A DNA stretch of 38,581 nucleotides from Micavibrio_C sp964577255 (GTDB lineage: Bacteria; Pseudomonadota; Alphaproteobacteria; Micavibrionales; Micavibrionaceae): NCBI GenBank assembly GCA_964577255.1, contig CAZNYM010000016.1:1-38581 (forward strand), written 5' to 3'. The translations under genes and the position numbers were made by a program. Below, in pieces: positions 23,947 through 32,504 of the stretch (positions within the stretch are counted from its first letter, which is position 1; each line of letters opens with the position of its first letter). The notes under the pieces are model-generated. The model was not told the DNA's origin. It did not search any database and saw nothing but the letters and a program-made list of their open reading frames with translations.

Positions 23947-26449
23947 CGCCCGCGTCGGGTTGTTCAGGCGTCGCCTGTGCTGCCACGCCCTTGCCTTCCG
24001 CCTGCACCACGCGCCGTGGCGGAAAGACGATCGTGGCGGTGGTGCCGATCCCCTTCTGCGAGAACAGTTCGAAAGCGCCGCCGTGAAGGCTCATCAGCGA
24101 GTGAACCAGCGCGAGACCCAATCCCGCGCCCGAGTAATTGCGGTTGAACGAGCCGTCCGCCTGGCTGAGCGGTACCATGATGCGCTCAAGCTCGCCCTCG
24201 CTCAAACCTATGCCGGTGTCGGTGATCGACAGGCGCAGCCGCCCTTCCGCGTCCGTTTCGCTTGAAATCGTGACATGCCCGTCCGCCGGGGTGAATTTGA
24301 TGGCATTCGTCAGCAGGTTGAGAAACACCTGCTTGATTGCCAGCTCCTCGCCCACCACCTGCGGCGTGTTGTCGCCGACCAGGTTGTGCAGCTGCAGCCG
24401 CGCCGCGCCGATGCGGGCCTGCAGGAAGTTGACGCAGTATTTTACCATGCCGGCGGTGTTGATGATGTTTTCGTTGAGCTGCCGCTCGCCGGCCTCGATC
24501 CTGGAAATATCAAGGATGTCATTGATGATCGACAGAAGCTGCCGCCCGCTTTCGTGGATGTCGCGGGCATATTCCCAGTATTGCCTCTGGCCGATCGGGC
24601 CGAAAGTCTCGTTCTTGATCAGTTCGGAGAAACCGATAATGGCGTTGAGCGGCGTGCGCAGCTCGTGACTCATGTTGGCCAGGAACTCCGACTTGGCGCG
24701 GTTGGCAAGATCGGATTGCAGCATCGCTTCCTTAAGGCGCGATTCCGCCTTTTTCCTCTGCGTGATGTTCTCGATGCTGCCCTCGTAATAAAGCAGGTCG
24801 CCCGAGTCGCTGCGCACCGTGTGCGCGTTCTCATTGATCCAGATCAGGTCGCCCTTGGCCGTCAGCACCTGCGATTCGAAATCCCTCACGCTGCCCTTTT
24901 CCTCGAGGTCGCGCAGGAAGCGCGCGCGTTCCTTGCCATTGGGGTAAAGCGCCTCATGGGCGTTGCCCACGTTCTGCAGCAGCTTGTCCGCGCCTTCATA
25001 ACCCAGGATGCGCGCCATCGCCGGGTTAGCGCTGATGAAGGTGCCTTCGCGGGTCATCTGATAAAAGCCGCCGGCAGCGTTCTCGACGATGGTACGATAC
25101 TTGCGCTCAGCTTCCGACAGTGCCCGCTCGACGCGGCGGCGTTCCTCGACGTCGGTGATGGTGCCGACCACGCGTGTGTCCTTGTTGTCGTCGTGGCGGA
25201 TCATCGAAATCGCCAGTTCCACCGCGCGGTGCGTGCCGTCCGCCGCCGCCAGGCGGGTGATGATGCGGTAGCCGTGGCGGGCGCCCGCGATCATCTCGCG
25301 GAAATACTGGCGCTGCTCCTCCTGGTCCTGCGGGTGAAGCAGGCCGAAAAGATTGCGGTTGAGCGATTGCTCCGGCTCGAAACCCGTCACTTTGCGCCAG
25401 GCGCGGTTGAGAAACAGGATGTCGCCGTCGCTGTTCAGCTCGAAGATGATGTCGTTCACGGCGTTGATGATGGCGCGGTATTCCTTCTCCGCCTTGCGCA
25501 GCGACTGGTTCAGGCGGTCGCGCTCGCCGGCCTCGAGCGCCAGTTCGTGGTTCTTGCGCGACAGCGTCGCGTTCATGCCGGAAAGACGCAGCGACTGATA
25601 GGCGTTGCCGCGCACATACAGCGCCCCCAGCAAGCTTGCGATCGTTCCGATCGCCAGCACAAAATACGGTATGCCGTGAACCAGATCGCTGACGATCACC
25701 GCCTGCGGCGTGACATTCAGCTGCCAGGTGCGCTCGCGCAGCACAAGCGGCATGCTGACCGGCACCGCGCGGCCGATGCGCGCCTGCGGGCTGGTGTAGC
25801 TGAAGGCGCGCTGGCCGTTCTGCGGGTCGGTCACGGTCAGGAATCCCTCAAACCCGCCCGGGCTGATGAGGGTGATCAGATAGCTTTCGCCGCCTTTCTC
25901 CAGCTCGATCCTGTGGCCGGAGACGATCATGGCGCTGCCTTCCGGGGCCGAAGGCATGGCCGAGAACAGGAACGCCGGGTCCTGGCTGCGCAGGGCCTGG
26001 GTGTGAATGTCCGCCAGCAGGCGCTGGTCGCCCGTCAAGGCCGTGCGCGTGCCGAGATCGTAGAAGCTCCAGCGCCCTTCCGCGTTGCGCATCAGCCACA
26101 GAACGGCAAGCGTCCTGTTGCCCTGGCTCAGAAGCGGCGCCGCAATCTTGCGGGCGACGCCGGCGCCGGCCGCGCCCTGCTCGTGCAGCGTCTGGCCGAT
26201 GACGGTCAGGGTGCTGTCACCGGTCTGCAGTTCGTGAACGATCGCTTCGCCCTCGCGGTGAGCCACGCGCGTGTATGATTCCTGCATCCATTTTGTTATG
26301 AAAAAATTAAGCGTGAGGAACAGAATCATGCTTACGACCGCGCCGCTCAGGAATGTCACCGGCACCAGCCAATGGCCTCGCGCGCTGCGGCTTTCGGCCT
26401 GCCAGCCGCTTTCATTCCATTCTTTTTCCTGACGCTGGCGACCAGCCAT
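23927..26449 (-). CDS. Membrane-bound PAS-PAS sensor histidine kinase
   Basis: 840 residues. Two membrane helices (about 27-52 and 259-279) enclose a periplasmic sensor of about 200 residues with no clear family. Then come PAS 1 (about 322-435, YRAIINAVNDIIFELNSDG), PAS 2 with PAC (about 450-565, YRTIVENAAGGFYQMTREG), the HisKA dimerisation helix with the phosphoacceptor H595 (MSHELRTPLNAIIGFSELI), and a HATPase domain with N box NLLTNAIKFT, DTGIGL and GAGLGLALV. The H-box region with ETFGPIGQRQYWEYARDI resembles the PleC/DivJ-type kinases of alphaproteobacteria, whose partner would be a DivK-like single-domain receiver. No response regulator adjoins it. The C-terminal tail is short and disordered. 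Confidence 0.92.
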   Translation of the reverse strand: MAGRQRQEKEWNESGWQAESRSARGHWLVPVTFLSGAVVSMILFLTLNFFITKWMQESYTRVAHREGEAIVHELQTGDSTLTVIGQTLHEQGAAGAGVARKIAAPLLSQGNRTLAVLWLMRNAEGRWSFYDLGTRTALTGDQRLLADIHTQALRSQDPAFLFSAMPSAPEGSAMIVSGHRIELEKGGESYLITLISPGGFEGFLTVTDPQNGQRAFSYTSPQARIGRAVPVSMPLVLRERTWQLNVTPQAVIVSDLVHGIPYFVLAIGTIASLLGALYVRGNAYQSLRLSGMNATLSRKNHELALEAGERDRLNQSLRKAEKEYRAIINAVNDIIFELNSDGDILFLNRAWRKVTGFEPEQSLNRNLFGLLHPQDQEEQRQYFREMIAGARHGYRIITRLAAADGTHRAVELAISMIRHDDNKDTRVVGTITDVEERRRVERALSEAERKYRTIVENAAGGFYQMTREGTFISANPAMARILGYEGADKLLQNVGNAHEALYPNGKERARFLRDLEEKGSVRDFESQVLTAKGDLIWINENAHTVRSDSGDLLYYEGSIENITQRKKAESRLKEAMLQSDLANRAKSEFLANMSHELRTPLNAIIGFSELIKNETFGPIGQRQYWEYARDIHESGRQLLSIINDILDISRIEAGERQLNENIINTAGMVKYCVNFLQARIGAARLQLHNLVGDNTPQVVGEELAIKQVFLNLLTNAIKFTPADGHVTISSETDAEGRLRLSITDTGIGLSEGELERIMVPLSQADGSFNRNYSGAGLGLALVHSLMSLHGGAFELFSQKGIGTTATIVFPPRRVVQAEGKGVAAQATPEQPDAGATKTLQ

Positions 26450-26548
26450 GGCACCCCCGGGCGCACCCGGCCACGGGGCGCCATTACATTAAAGAGTGAT
26501 CTATTTCTGTTAATTGTTTGCTAAAGAAGGGACTTTTCACGCTTCAGT

Positions 26549-26577
26549 TTGACTTTTTGCGATACAAGAGTGATAAA
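26549..26577 (+). promoter_or_regulatory. Candidate sigma-70 promoter for the phasin gene
   Basis: TTGACT (26549-26554), 17-base spacer, GATAAA (26572-26577), about 50 bp upstream of the phasin ATG. Spacing is ideal and the gap between the divergent genes is otherwise empty. Confidence 0.55.
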
Positions 26578-26626
26578 TCTCTTAACAAAACCTTTCTTTC
26601 CCCATCCTGACCAAGGGAGAAACCGA

Positions 26627-27121
26627 ATGCTTGCGGAAATGATGGCCGGCTTTTTCAAGATCGACCCCACCAAGTCCCTGCCCCTCACCAGACTGCCTTT
26701 CGACATGCGCATGATCCTGGAATCGGGCCGCAAGAATTATCAGGCCGGTCTTTCCGCGCAGCAGAACTGGATCGAGGGTTGGCAGGCCCTGATGCAGGCC
26801 CAGGTGCGCCAGGCGTCCACCACGCTTGAGACTTCGACGGCCCTGTTCCGCGAAGTGCTGAAGGAAGGCACGCCGGAGGAAAAAATCCTGCGCCAGGCCG
26901 AAGCGGTGAAAAAGCTTTATGGTTCCTATGTCGAGAACATTCGCGAGGCTCGCGACACGCTCGAGGACCTCAACCGCGAGTCGGCCGACATGATGCACCG
27001 CCGCGTCTATGCCGCGCTGAACGAAGTGCGCGATTCTCTGGAGAAGCCGGAGCCGGCCAAAGCCGCCGCGCCGGTGGCGCGCATAAGCCGCCCGTCGTCA
27101 TCGAAAAAAGAAGCGGCTTGA
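26627..27121 (+). CDS. Phasin family protein (PHA granule-associated)
   Basis: Phasins coat PHA granules and control their size and number. Start ATG 26627 (MLAEMMAGFFKIDPTK) has AGGGAG eight bases upstream. The 164 residues are an amphipathic helical bundle with the phasin pattern: RKNYQAGLSAQQNWIEGWQALMQAQVRQ, ALFREVLKEGTPEEKILRQAEAVKKLYGSYVENIREARDTLEDLNRE, then a Pro/Ala/Lys-rich tail (EPAKAAAPVARISRPSS) that may be disordered. No membrane segment. It is unlinked to the PHA operon at 8258-10144 but fits it functionally, and PhaR is the expected regulator. It sits between two histidine kinase genes on the other strand. Confidence 0.85.
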   Translation: MLAEMMAGFFKIDPTKSLPLTRLPFDMRMILESGRKNYQAGLSAQQNWIEGWQALMQAQVRQASTTLETSTALFREVLKEGTPEEKILRQAEAVKKLYGSYVENIREARDTLEDLNRESADMMHRRVYAALNEVRDSLEKPEPAKAAAPVARISRPSSSKKEAA

Positions 27122-27127
27122 TCTTCC

Positions 27128-28453
27128 TTACAAAGGCAATCTGACCCTTACGCGCAAGCCTCCGCGCGGCGAGTCCGCGAGAGCGATGTCTCCCCCGTGC
27201 GCATGCACGATGTCCTGCGCGATCGGCAGCCCCAGCCCCACACCGCCCGTCTCGCGGTTGCGCGAAGGCTCGCCGCGCACGAAGGGGCGGAACATGTCGG
27301 CGCGCAGCGCCGGCGGAATGCCCGGCCCGTCGTCGTCGATCGTGATCATTAGCGCAGCACCCTCCTCGTCTTCAGTCCGTTCCGCCGTCACCCAGACCTG
27401 ATCGGCGTATTTCGCCGCGTTGCCGATCAGGTTGGCGAAGCAGCGCTCCATCGCCAGGGTCCGCAGCGGCAGATACAGGTCGCCCGGCAGATCGCATGCG
27501 ATCGTCTTGCCCTCGCGCCGGGCGGATTCGATTACCCGACCGATCAGGGCGCCGATATCGGTGCGCACCGGAGTCTCGCCCTCCTCGCCCTTGGCAAAAT
27601 CGAGATAGGCGTTGATCATGCGCTCCATTTCCTCGATATCCGCCTGGATGGCCCGCGTGTCGCTGCCCGCTGGCAGCAACGCCAGCTCGAGCTTCATGCG
27701 CGTCAGCGGCGTGCGCAGATCGTGCGAAATGCCCGCCAGCATCAGCGTACGTTGCGACACCTGGCGGCGGATACGTTCCTGCATGTCGATGAAAGCGCGC
27801 GTGGCCTGGCGCACTTCGCGCGCGCCCTCAGGTTTCAGGCTGCCGGGAGCGTCCATCCCGCGGCCGAAACGCTCGGCCACCACGGCCAGGCGGCGGATCG
27901 GACGGATCTGGTTGCGCATGAACAGGATGGCGATGGCAAGCAGGATGATCGAGCTGCCGCACATCCACAAAAGCACGATATAGCCGGAAGACGAAAACAG
28001 CCGCCGCTGCGGCAGGCTGAAGCGCAGCACGCCGCCCTCGTCCACCGCCACGTCCACCCTGACCCATTTCTCGTCGTTGTCGACATAAATGGAAAAGGGG
28101 TGGACGATCTTACCCTGCAGCTGCTGCGTAAGCGCCTGGCCGATAAACCGCTGGCGCCAGCGCTGCGGCCCCTCGGGCACAACCGGGTGTGCGCCCTCGA
28201 TATAACTCGTCAGCAACCCCAGATGCACGGCGGCGTCGTTCTTCAGCCGGGCGAAGGACTCGGGATCACTGCGGTACGCCGCCGCGATCACCGCCACCTC
28301 GCCCGCCACGGCGTAACCCAGGCGGCTCGTCATCTTCTCCCAGTGGCGGTCGAAGAACATGAAGGCAGTAATTGCCTGCACCAGAATAAGCGGCGTAATC
28401 AGAATCAGGAGCGAACGCCCCATCAGTGAACGCGGCAGGAAGCGTATTTTCAT
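27128..28453 (-). CDS. EnvZ-like sensor histidine kinase
   Basis: 441 residues: TM1 (about 13-33), a periplasmic domain of about 120 residues, TM2 (about 157-178), a HAMP linker (RNQIRPIRRLAVVAERFGRG), HisKA with phosphoacceptor H244 (GISHDLRTPLTRMKLEL), and HATPase with NLIGNAAKYAD, DDDGPGIP and GVGLGLPIAQDI. The phrase FFDRHWEKMTSRLGYAVAGEVA just after TM1 is typical of EnvZ relatives in alphaproteobacteria. Its ATG overlaps the stop of the response regulator gene by ATGA (28450-28453), so the two are one operon with the regulator first. It ends 7 bp from the phasin stop. Confidence 0.92.
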   Translation of the reverse strand: MKIRFLPRSLMGRSLLILITPLILVQAITAFMFFDRHWEKMTSRLGYAVAGEVAVIAAAYRSDPESFARLKNDAAVHLGLLTSYIEGAHPVVPEGPQRWRQRFIGQALTQQLQGKIVHPFSIYVDNDEKWVRVDVAVDEGGVLRFSLPQRRLFSSSGYIVLLWMCGSSIILLAIAILFMRNQIRPIRRLAVVAERFGRGMDAPGSLKPEGAREVRQATRAFIDMQERIRRQVSQRTLMLAGISHDLRTPLTRMKLELALLPAGSDTRAIQADIEEMERMINAYLDFAKGEEGETPVRTDIGALIGRVIESARREGKTIACDLPGDLYLPLRTLAMERCFANLIGNAAKYADQVWVTAERTEDEEGAALMITIDDDGPGIPPALRADMFRPFVRGEPSRNRETGGVGLGLPIAQDIVHAHGGDIALADSPRGGLRVRVRLPL

Positions 28454-29166
28454 GACCCCGTCCCTTCCGCCAGCAGCAGCCTGTAGCCCTGCCCGCGCAC
28501 AGTCTGCAGGCTCAAGGGGCGCTTACTGTCGTCCTCCAGCTTGCGGCGCAGGCGCGTCACCTGCACATCGATCGTGCGTTCGGACGATTCAAGTCCGCAC
28601 AGGGCGGCCAGCTTCTCGCGCGATACCACCTTGCCGGCGTTACTCGCCAGCGCGCGCAGCAGGTTGGCCTCGACGGGGCTCAGGCGCCTGATCTCGCCGC
28701 CATCGCGCAATTCGCCGTGCGTGTGATGGAAGACCCAGCGCCCGACGCGGAAATCCTGTGCCACCGCGGCGGCGGGCCGGCGGCGCAGCAGCGCCTGCAG
28801 CCGCAGTACCAGCTCGCGCGGCTCAAACGGCTTAGGCAGATAATCGTCGGCCCCGCTTTCGAGGCCCTCGATACGGTCGCCCGCCTCGCCCAGCGCCGTC
28901 AGCAGCAGCACAGGCACATCGCTGGTTTTTTTCAGGGCGCGGGTGAATTCAAGGCCGCTCTGCCCCGGCATCATCACATCGACCACCAGGGCATCGTAGG
29001 TGAAATTCTTCAGAATACCCGCCGCCTCGGCGGCATTGCCGGCGGTGCTGGCCAGAAAACCGTTTTCCCGCAGGTAACGCGAGACAAGGCTGCGGATCCT
29101 GTCGTCGTCGTCCACGACCAGGATGTGCGGCAGCGCGCTGAGATTTTCATTTGCAAGAGAGGGCAT
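28450..29166 (-). CDS. OmpR-family response regulator
   Basis: 238 residues. Receiver domain (about 13-130) with the acidic pocket DDDD (19-22), phosphoacceptor D63 (VVDVMMPG), T90 and K112 (LPKPF), then a winged-helix trans-reg domain (about 140-232) with ERTIDVQVTRLRRKLEDD and VRGQGYRLLL. It should be phosphorylated by the coupled EnvZ-like kinase and act as a DNA-binding regulator. It is divergent from ilvE with 87 bp between starts; that region holds a TTTTTAG/CTAAAAA inverted repeat that could be a regulatory site for either gene. Targets are unknown. Confidence 0.92.
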   Translation of the reverse strand: MPSLANENLSALPHILVVDDDDRIRSLVSRYLRENGFLASTAGNAAEAAGILKNFTYDALVVDVMMPGQSGLEFTRALKKTSDVPVLLLTALGEAGDRIEGLESGADDYLPKPFEPRELVLRLQALLRRRPAAAVAQDFRVGRWVFHHTHGELRDGGEIRRLSPVEANLLRALASNAGKVVSREKLAALCGLESSERTIDVQVTRLRRKLEDDSKRPLSLQTVRGQGYRLLLAEGTGS

Positions 29167-29253
29167 TTTCAGCTTAATTCATACACTTACCGGGGTTTTT
29201 TAGCACTCTTTTCTAAAAAGCCCAAATATTCCCTCAGCGACCGGAGTTTCCCT

Positions 29254-30141
29254 ATGAATGCCACCCCTCCTCCCTCATTCGCCGACCGTGACGGCTGGAT
29301 CTGGATGAACGGCCAGATGAAACCCTGGCGGGAAAACACCGTCCATGTGCTGAACCACGGTCTGCATTACGGCAGCTCTGTGTTCGAGGGCGAGCGCGTC
29401 TATAACGGCCGCATCTTCAAGCTGCGCGAACATTCTGAACGCCTTATCAACTCGGGCAGGCTGCTCGACTTCAAAGTACCTTACAGCGCGCAGGAACTGG
29501 ACGACGTCTGCAACGAAGTGGTCAAGGCCAACAACATCACCGACGGCTATGTGCGTCCGGTCGCCTGGCGCGGCAGCGAGATGATGGCCATTTCGGCGCA
29601 GAACACCTCTATCCATGTCGCCGTTGCCTGCTGGCCGTGGCCGAAATATTTCTTCCCCAAAAGCGGTGAGGATAGCGGGCTGGCGCTGCAGACCTCCGTC
29701 TGGCGCCGTCCCGATCCGCGCACCGCGCCGGTGCAAAGCAAGGCCGCCGGCATCTATATGATCAGCACCATCGCCAAGCACACCGCCGACCGCGCCGGGT
29801 TCGACGACGTGCTGCTGCTCGACTACAAGGACCGGGTGGCGGAATCGAGCGGCTCAAACCTGTTCATGGTCAAGGACGGCAAGCTGCGTACTCCCGTGCC
29901 GGAATGCTTCCTCAACGGCATCACGCGTCAGACCATCATGAAGATCGCGCGCGACATGGGCTATGAAGTCAGCGAGACCACGATCATGCCCGACGAGCTG
30001 AAAACCGCCGATGAAATCTTCCTCACCGGCACCGCCGCCGAAATCGCGCCCGTGGGCCGGATCGACGACACTGCCTATAAAATCGGCCCCATCACCCGCC
30101 GGCTGAAAGAGGCGTATGCCGACCTGGTGCGACAGGGCTAA
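29254..30141 (+). CDS. ilvE: Branched-chain amino acid aminotransferase
   Basis: Transfers the amino group between glutamate and the keto acids of Leu, Ile and Val (PLP enzyme, fold type IV). Start ATG 29254 with GGAG nine bases upstream; the long upstream open frame is spurious. 295 residues, close to the usual 300-310. The PLP lysine is K163 (QSKAAGIYM), with VLNHGLHYGSSVFEGERVY at the N-terminal side and VAESSGSNLFMVKDG plus FLTGTAAEIAPVGRID as the cofactor-phosphate and substrate loops. D-amino acid transaminase and ADC lyase share the fold, but these motifs fit IlvE. Confidence 0.93.
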   Translation: MNATPPPSFADRDGWIWMNGQMKPWRENTVHVLNHGLHYGSSVFEGERVYNGRIFKLREHSERLINSGRLLDFKVPYSAQELDDVCNEVVKANNITDGYVRPVAWRGSEMMAISAQNTSIHVAVACWPWPKYFFPKSGEDSGLALQTSVWRRPDPRTAPVQSKAAGIYMISTIAKHTADRAGFDDVLLLDYKDRVAESSGSNLFMVKDGKLRTPVPECFLNGITRQTIMKIARDMGYEVSETTIMPDELKTADEIFLTGTAAEIAPVGRIDDTAYKIGPITRRLKEAYADLVRQG

Positions 30142-30196
30142 GCCCACCTGGCCATAGAACTTGCAAACCCCCTGTTTTTGCGGGATAATAATTGTA

Positions 30197-30243
30197 GCTA
30201 TCCGCGAGTTTCAAAGAAAACTCAATAAAAACAAAAGGATAGC
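30197..30243 (+). promoter_or_regulatory. Nested inverted repeats in the leader of the 737-aa gene
   Basis: Outer arms GCTATCC (30197-30203) and GGATAGC (30237-30243) enclose an inner perfect stem GAGTTT / AAACTC (30206-30211, 30218-30223) with loop CAAAGA. They lie 33 bases upstream of the ATG. Together they could fold the 5' leader. There is no terminal T-run, so a terminator for ilvE is unlikely. Confidence 0.4.
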
Positions 30244-30275
30244 ATGGTAATGTGTGATCAATAGGGTGTGCTGTC

Positions 30276-32489
30276 ATGGCAAAAAATGATGAAAAACGGC
30301 TCCAGGCCGGCCTCCAGCTTCTCGGCTACGAGGGCGCGGACGCTTTCCTGCAGGACAAGAAACTCGACCCTGCCCTGGCGCAAAAGCCCGACGACCTTCT
30401 TAAAAGCGTGCATGAAAATCTGGCCCGCGATAAAGCCGCGCAAAAGCGCCTGGACGACCTAGCGACGCGCGTAACCAGTGAGAGTAATCCCCTCAAGCCC
30501 GAAGAGCAGGAAACACTGCGCGGCGGTCTGGCGCTGTTCGGGTATAACGTGGGCGCGCTCGACAAAGTCGATCTTATCAAAACCCAGACGGCCGCCCTGG
30601 CGTATTCACAGGCGCATGACGCGCTCGACATGGATCCCGAGAGCAACAAGGCCTTGAGCAAACACCAAACGCGTATGCTCAAAGGCGGGCTGGCGTTGAT
30701 GGGTTTTTACAACGGCGAAATCAACAGCAAATTCGACAACGAAACACGCAATGCCTTGAAGGCCTATTACACCGAGCGCAAAGTACCCGCCAGCACCAAG
30801 CCCGCTGCCGATGAAAACGCCCTCGCTTCCGTTACAGAGGCCATGAGAAACAATCCGGCCGCAAAAGAGAAGATGAAGGAGATCGCCAACAAGCCCCAGA
30901 CGACCAAAAGAGAAACGGCGATGTTGCAGGCCGGCATGGCCCTGGGCGGTGCGGTTCTGCCGATCGACGGCCTGCGTGGCGATCACACGAAAATCGTGAC
31001 CGGCAATTATTTTCAACTGGTGCCTGTGATGGAGGAAGATCCCGCGGCTGTTGCCGCCGCCGCTTATGTCGAGGATTACAGCACTCTGGGCGCCAGCCCG
31101 ACCGATGCGCCCGCACCAACCGAACTAAGCGCGCCCGTCGTGCCCGTGGGCGCTGCCATCCCTAGCGAATCCGCTCAGCGGGTGGTGCGGGATGGTGCGT
31201 CAAATACTGTCTGGACCACGGACACATCCATGAGAACCGCTATCGCCACGCCGGATACGCCCCCTTCGGCGGCCGACATCAAGCGCGCCGAGATGGAAAA
31301 CAGGCTGAAGGCGATCGAGATCGAGCAACGCCGTATCGCCGCCCAGACCAAAGGAACACTGGATCCGAACCAGTTGAGCCGCGATGTCGACGACATGCGC
31401 AAAAACATCGACCAGTTGGTCTCAGACGCACAGAACAGGCAGAACATGCTGCGCGCCACCGGCTCGATGAAGGATCCCAACTACGAAAACCGCCGCCAGC
31501 TGACCAATGAACTCAAGGCGTTCCGCACTCTGGAGAAAGAGCGCGCGTCTCTCACCGCTGACCTCGATAACCTGAGCAAGCAACCCGCCGCGGCCACGGC
31601 GCCCGCCGCCGAAGACGGTACGACGACGCGCAAATTCCTGTTCTGGGAATTTAAAACCCAGGCCAATCCAGCCGCCCGTGCCGACGACCGTACATCTACG
31701 CCGGGCGCGCGCATCACCGATGTGAAATGGGTAGGCCTGGGCAACAAGGATGAAGCCAAGCCCGCTGTCGCCAAAAGCGACGAAGCTTTTGTGGGCGGTA
31801 CCAGCCTGAGCAAAATCAAAGACGGCTTCAACAGAAGCGTAAACGGCAGAGAAGCCGTGCCGGCGGCTGTAACTCCTGTTACAGCGATGCGTTTTGAAAC
31901 CGCGCCCGCTCCGGCGGGACGCGCCGACGACCGCACCACCGCCCCCGGAGCCAAGCTCGTGCTGGTGCGCGACGATTTCGGCAAATCGGCCGACAACCGC
32001 AGCCCCCTGAACGTGCCGCAGGGTTCTTACGCCGCCGGCTTCATGGAAAATCTGGGCGCCAATAATGCCGATGGCCGGGCGCAGGCGGAGATCAAATACC
32101 TGGCCAAGGCTCTTAACGGTGAGCGCGAGCGCACCGGCGGCCCGATGACGCTGGGCAGCGCGATCGTGACCTACAAGGTTCATGCCGCGAATAAAGACAC
32201 GCCGGACAACCAGCTGGGCCTGAACAGCAATGACCAGCGCAAACTCGACCGGCTGCTTACGGAAGCAGGGCTGAAAAAGAGCGACAAGCTCGACCCGCAG
32301 GATCCGAATCAGATGCGCGTGCTGCTGACCGCCGTCAGCGCGTTCGCCAACGACACGACGATGAAAAACGTCAATCAGAAATGGCAGGACAGCTTTGCCG
32401 CCGCCGCGCCGAAACCGGAGGAGAGACTGCCCGAGGGACTGGTCCGCACGAACAGCCCTGGGGAAAAAGCCCCCACCCTGGGTTTGTAG
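30276..32489 (+). CDS. 737-aa repeat protein with peptidoglycan-binding-like N-terminal units; function unknown
   Basis: No named family recognised. There is no signal peptide or membrane segment. The first 250 residues hold four degenerate units resembling PG_binding_1 repeats: LQAGLQLLGYEGADAF (from 10), LRGGLALFGYNVGALD (from 81), LKGGLALMGFYNGEINSKFD (from 135) and LQAGMALGGAVLPIDG (from 217). A Pro/Ala linker and a coiled-coil segment (about 330-445) follow. Then a 13-residue motif occurs twice, 81 residues apart: RADDRTSTPGARI (468) and RADDRTTAPGAKL (549). The C-terminal 170 residues form a charged alpha domain. ATG 30276 has AGGG ten bases upstream. Flanked by ilvE and a convergent add gene, it looks like a stand-alone unit. 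Confidence 0.7.
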   Translation: MAKNDEKRLQAGLQLLGYEGADAFLQDKKLDPALAQKPDDLLKSVHENLARDKAAQKRLDDLATRVTSESNPLKPEEQETLRGGLALFGYNVGALDKVDLIKTQTAALAYSQAHDALDMDPESNKALSKHQTRMLKGGLALMGFYNGEINSKFDNETRNALKAYYTERKVPASTKPAADENALASVTEAMRNNPAAKEKMKEIANKPQTTKRETAMLQAGMALGGAVLPIDGLRGDHTKIVTGNYFQLVPVMEEDPAAVAAAAYVEDYSTLGASPTDAPAPTELSAPVVPVGAAIPSESAQRVVRDGASNTVWTTDTSMRTAIATPDTPPSAADIKRAEMENRLKAIEIEQRRIAAQTKGTLDPNQLSRDVDDMRKNIDQLVSDAQNRQNMLRATGSMKDPNYENRRQLTNELKAFRTLEKERASLTADLDNLSKQPAAATAPAAEDGTTTRKFLFWEFKTQANPAARADDRTSTPGARITDVKWVGLGNKDEAKPAVAKSDEAFVGGTSLSKIKDGFNRSVNGREAVPAAVTPVTAMRFETAPAPAGRADDRTTAPGAKLVLVRDDFGKSADNRSPLNVPQGSYAAGFMENLGANNADGRAQAEIKYLAKALNGERERTGGPMTLGSAIVTYKVHAANKDTPDNQLGLNSNDQRKLDRLLTEAGLKKSDKLDPQDPNQMRVLLTAVSAFANDTTMKNVNQKWQDSFAAAAPKPEERLPEGLVRTNSPGEKAPTLGL

Positions 32490-32504
32490 TCATCCCCAAG
32501 GATA

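Noticed and set aside
24275..26278. 667-residue plus-strand open frame opposite the PAS histidine kinase
   Set aside because: Arg/Ala/His/Gln-rich shadow frame; the kinase on the other strand has all expected motifs.
26521..26733. Small minus-strand open frame overlapping the phasin start
   Set aside because: It overlaps the phasin coding region and its promoter and has no recognisable feature.
28717..29253. 179-residue N-terminal extension of ilvE
   Set aside because: It runs antisense through the response regulator gene; ATG 29254 has a ribosome site and begins at the normal IlvE N-terminus.
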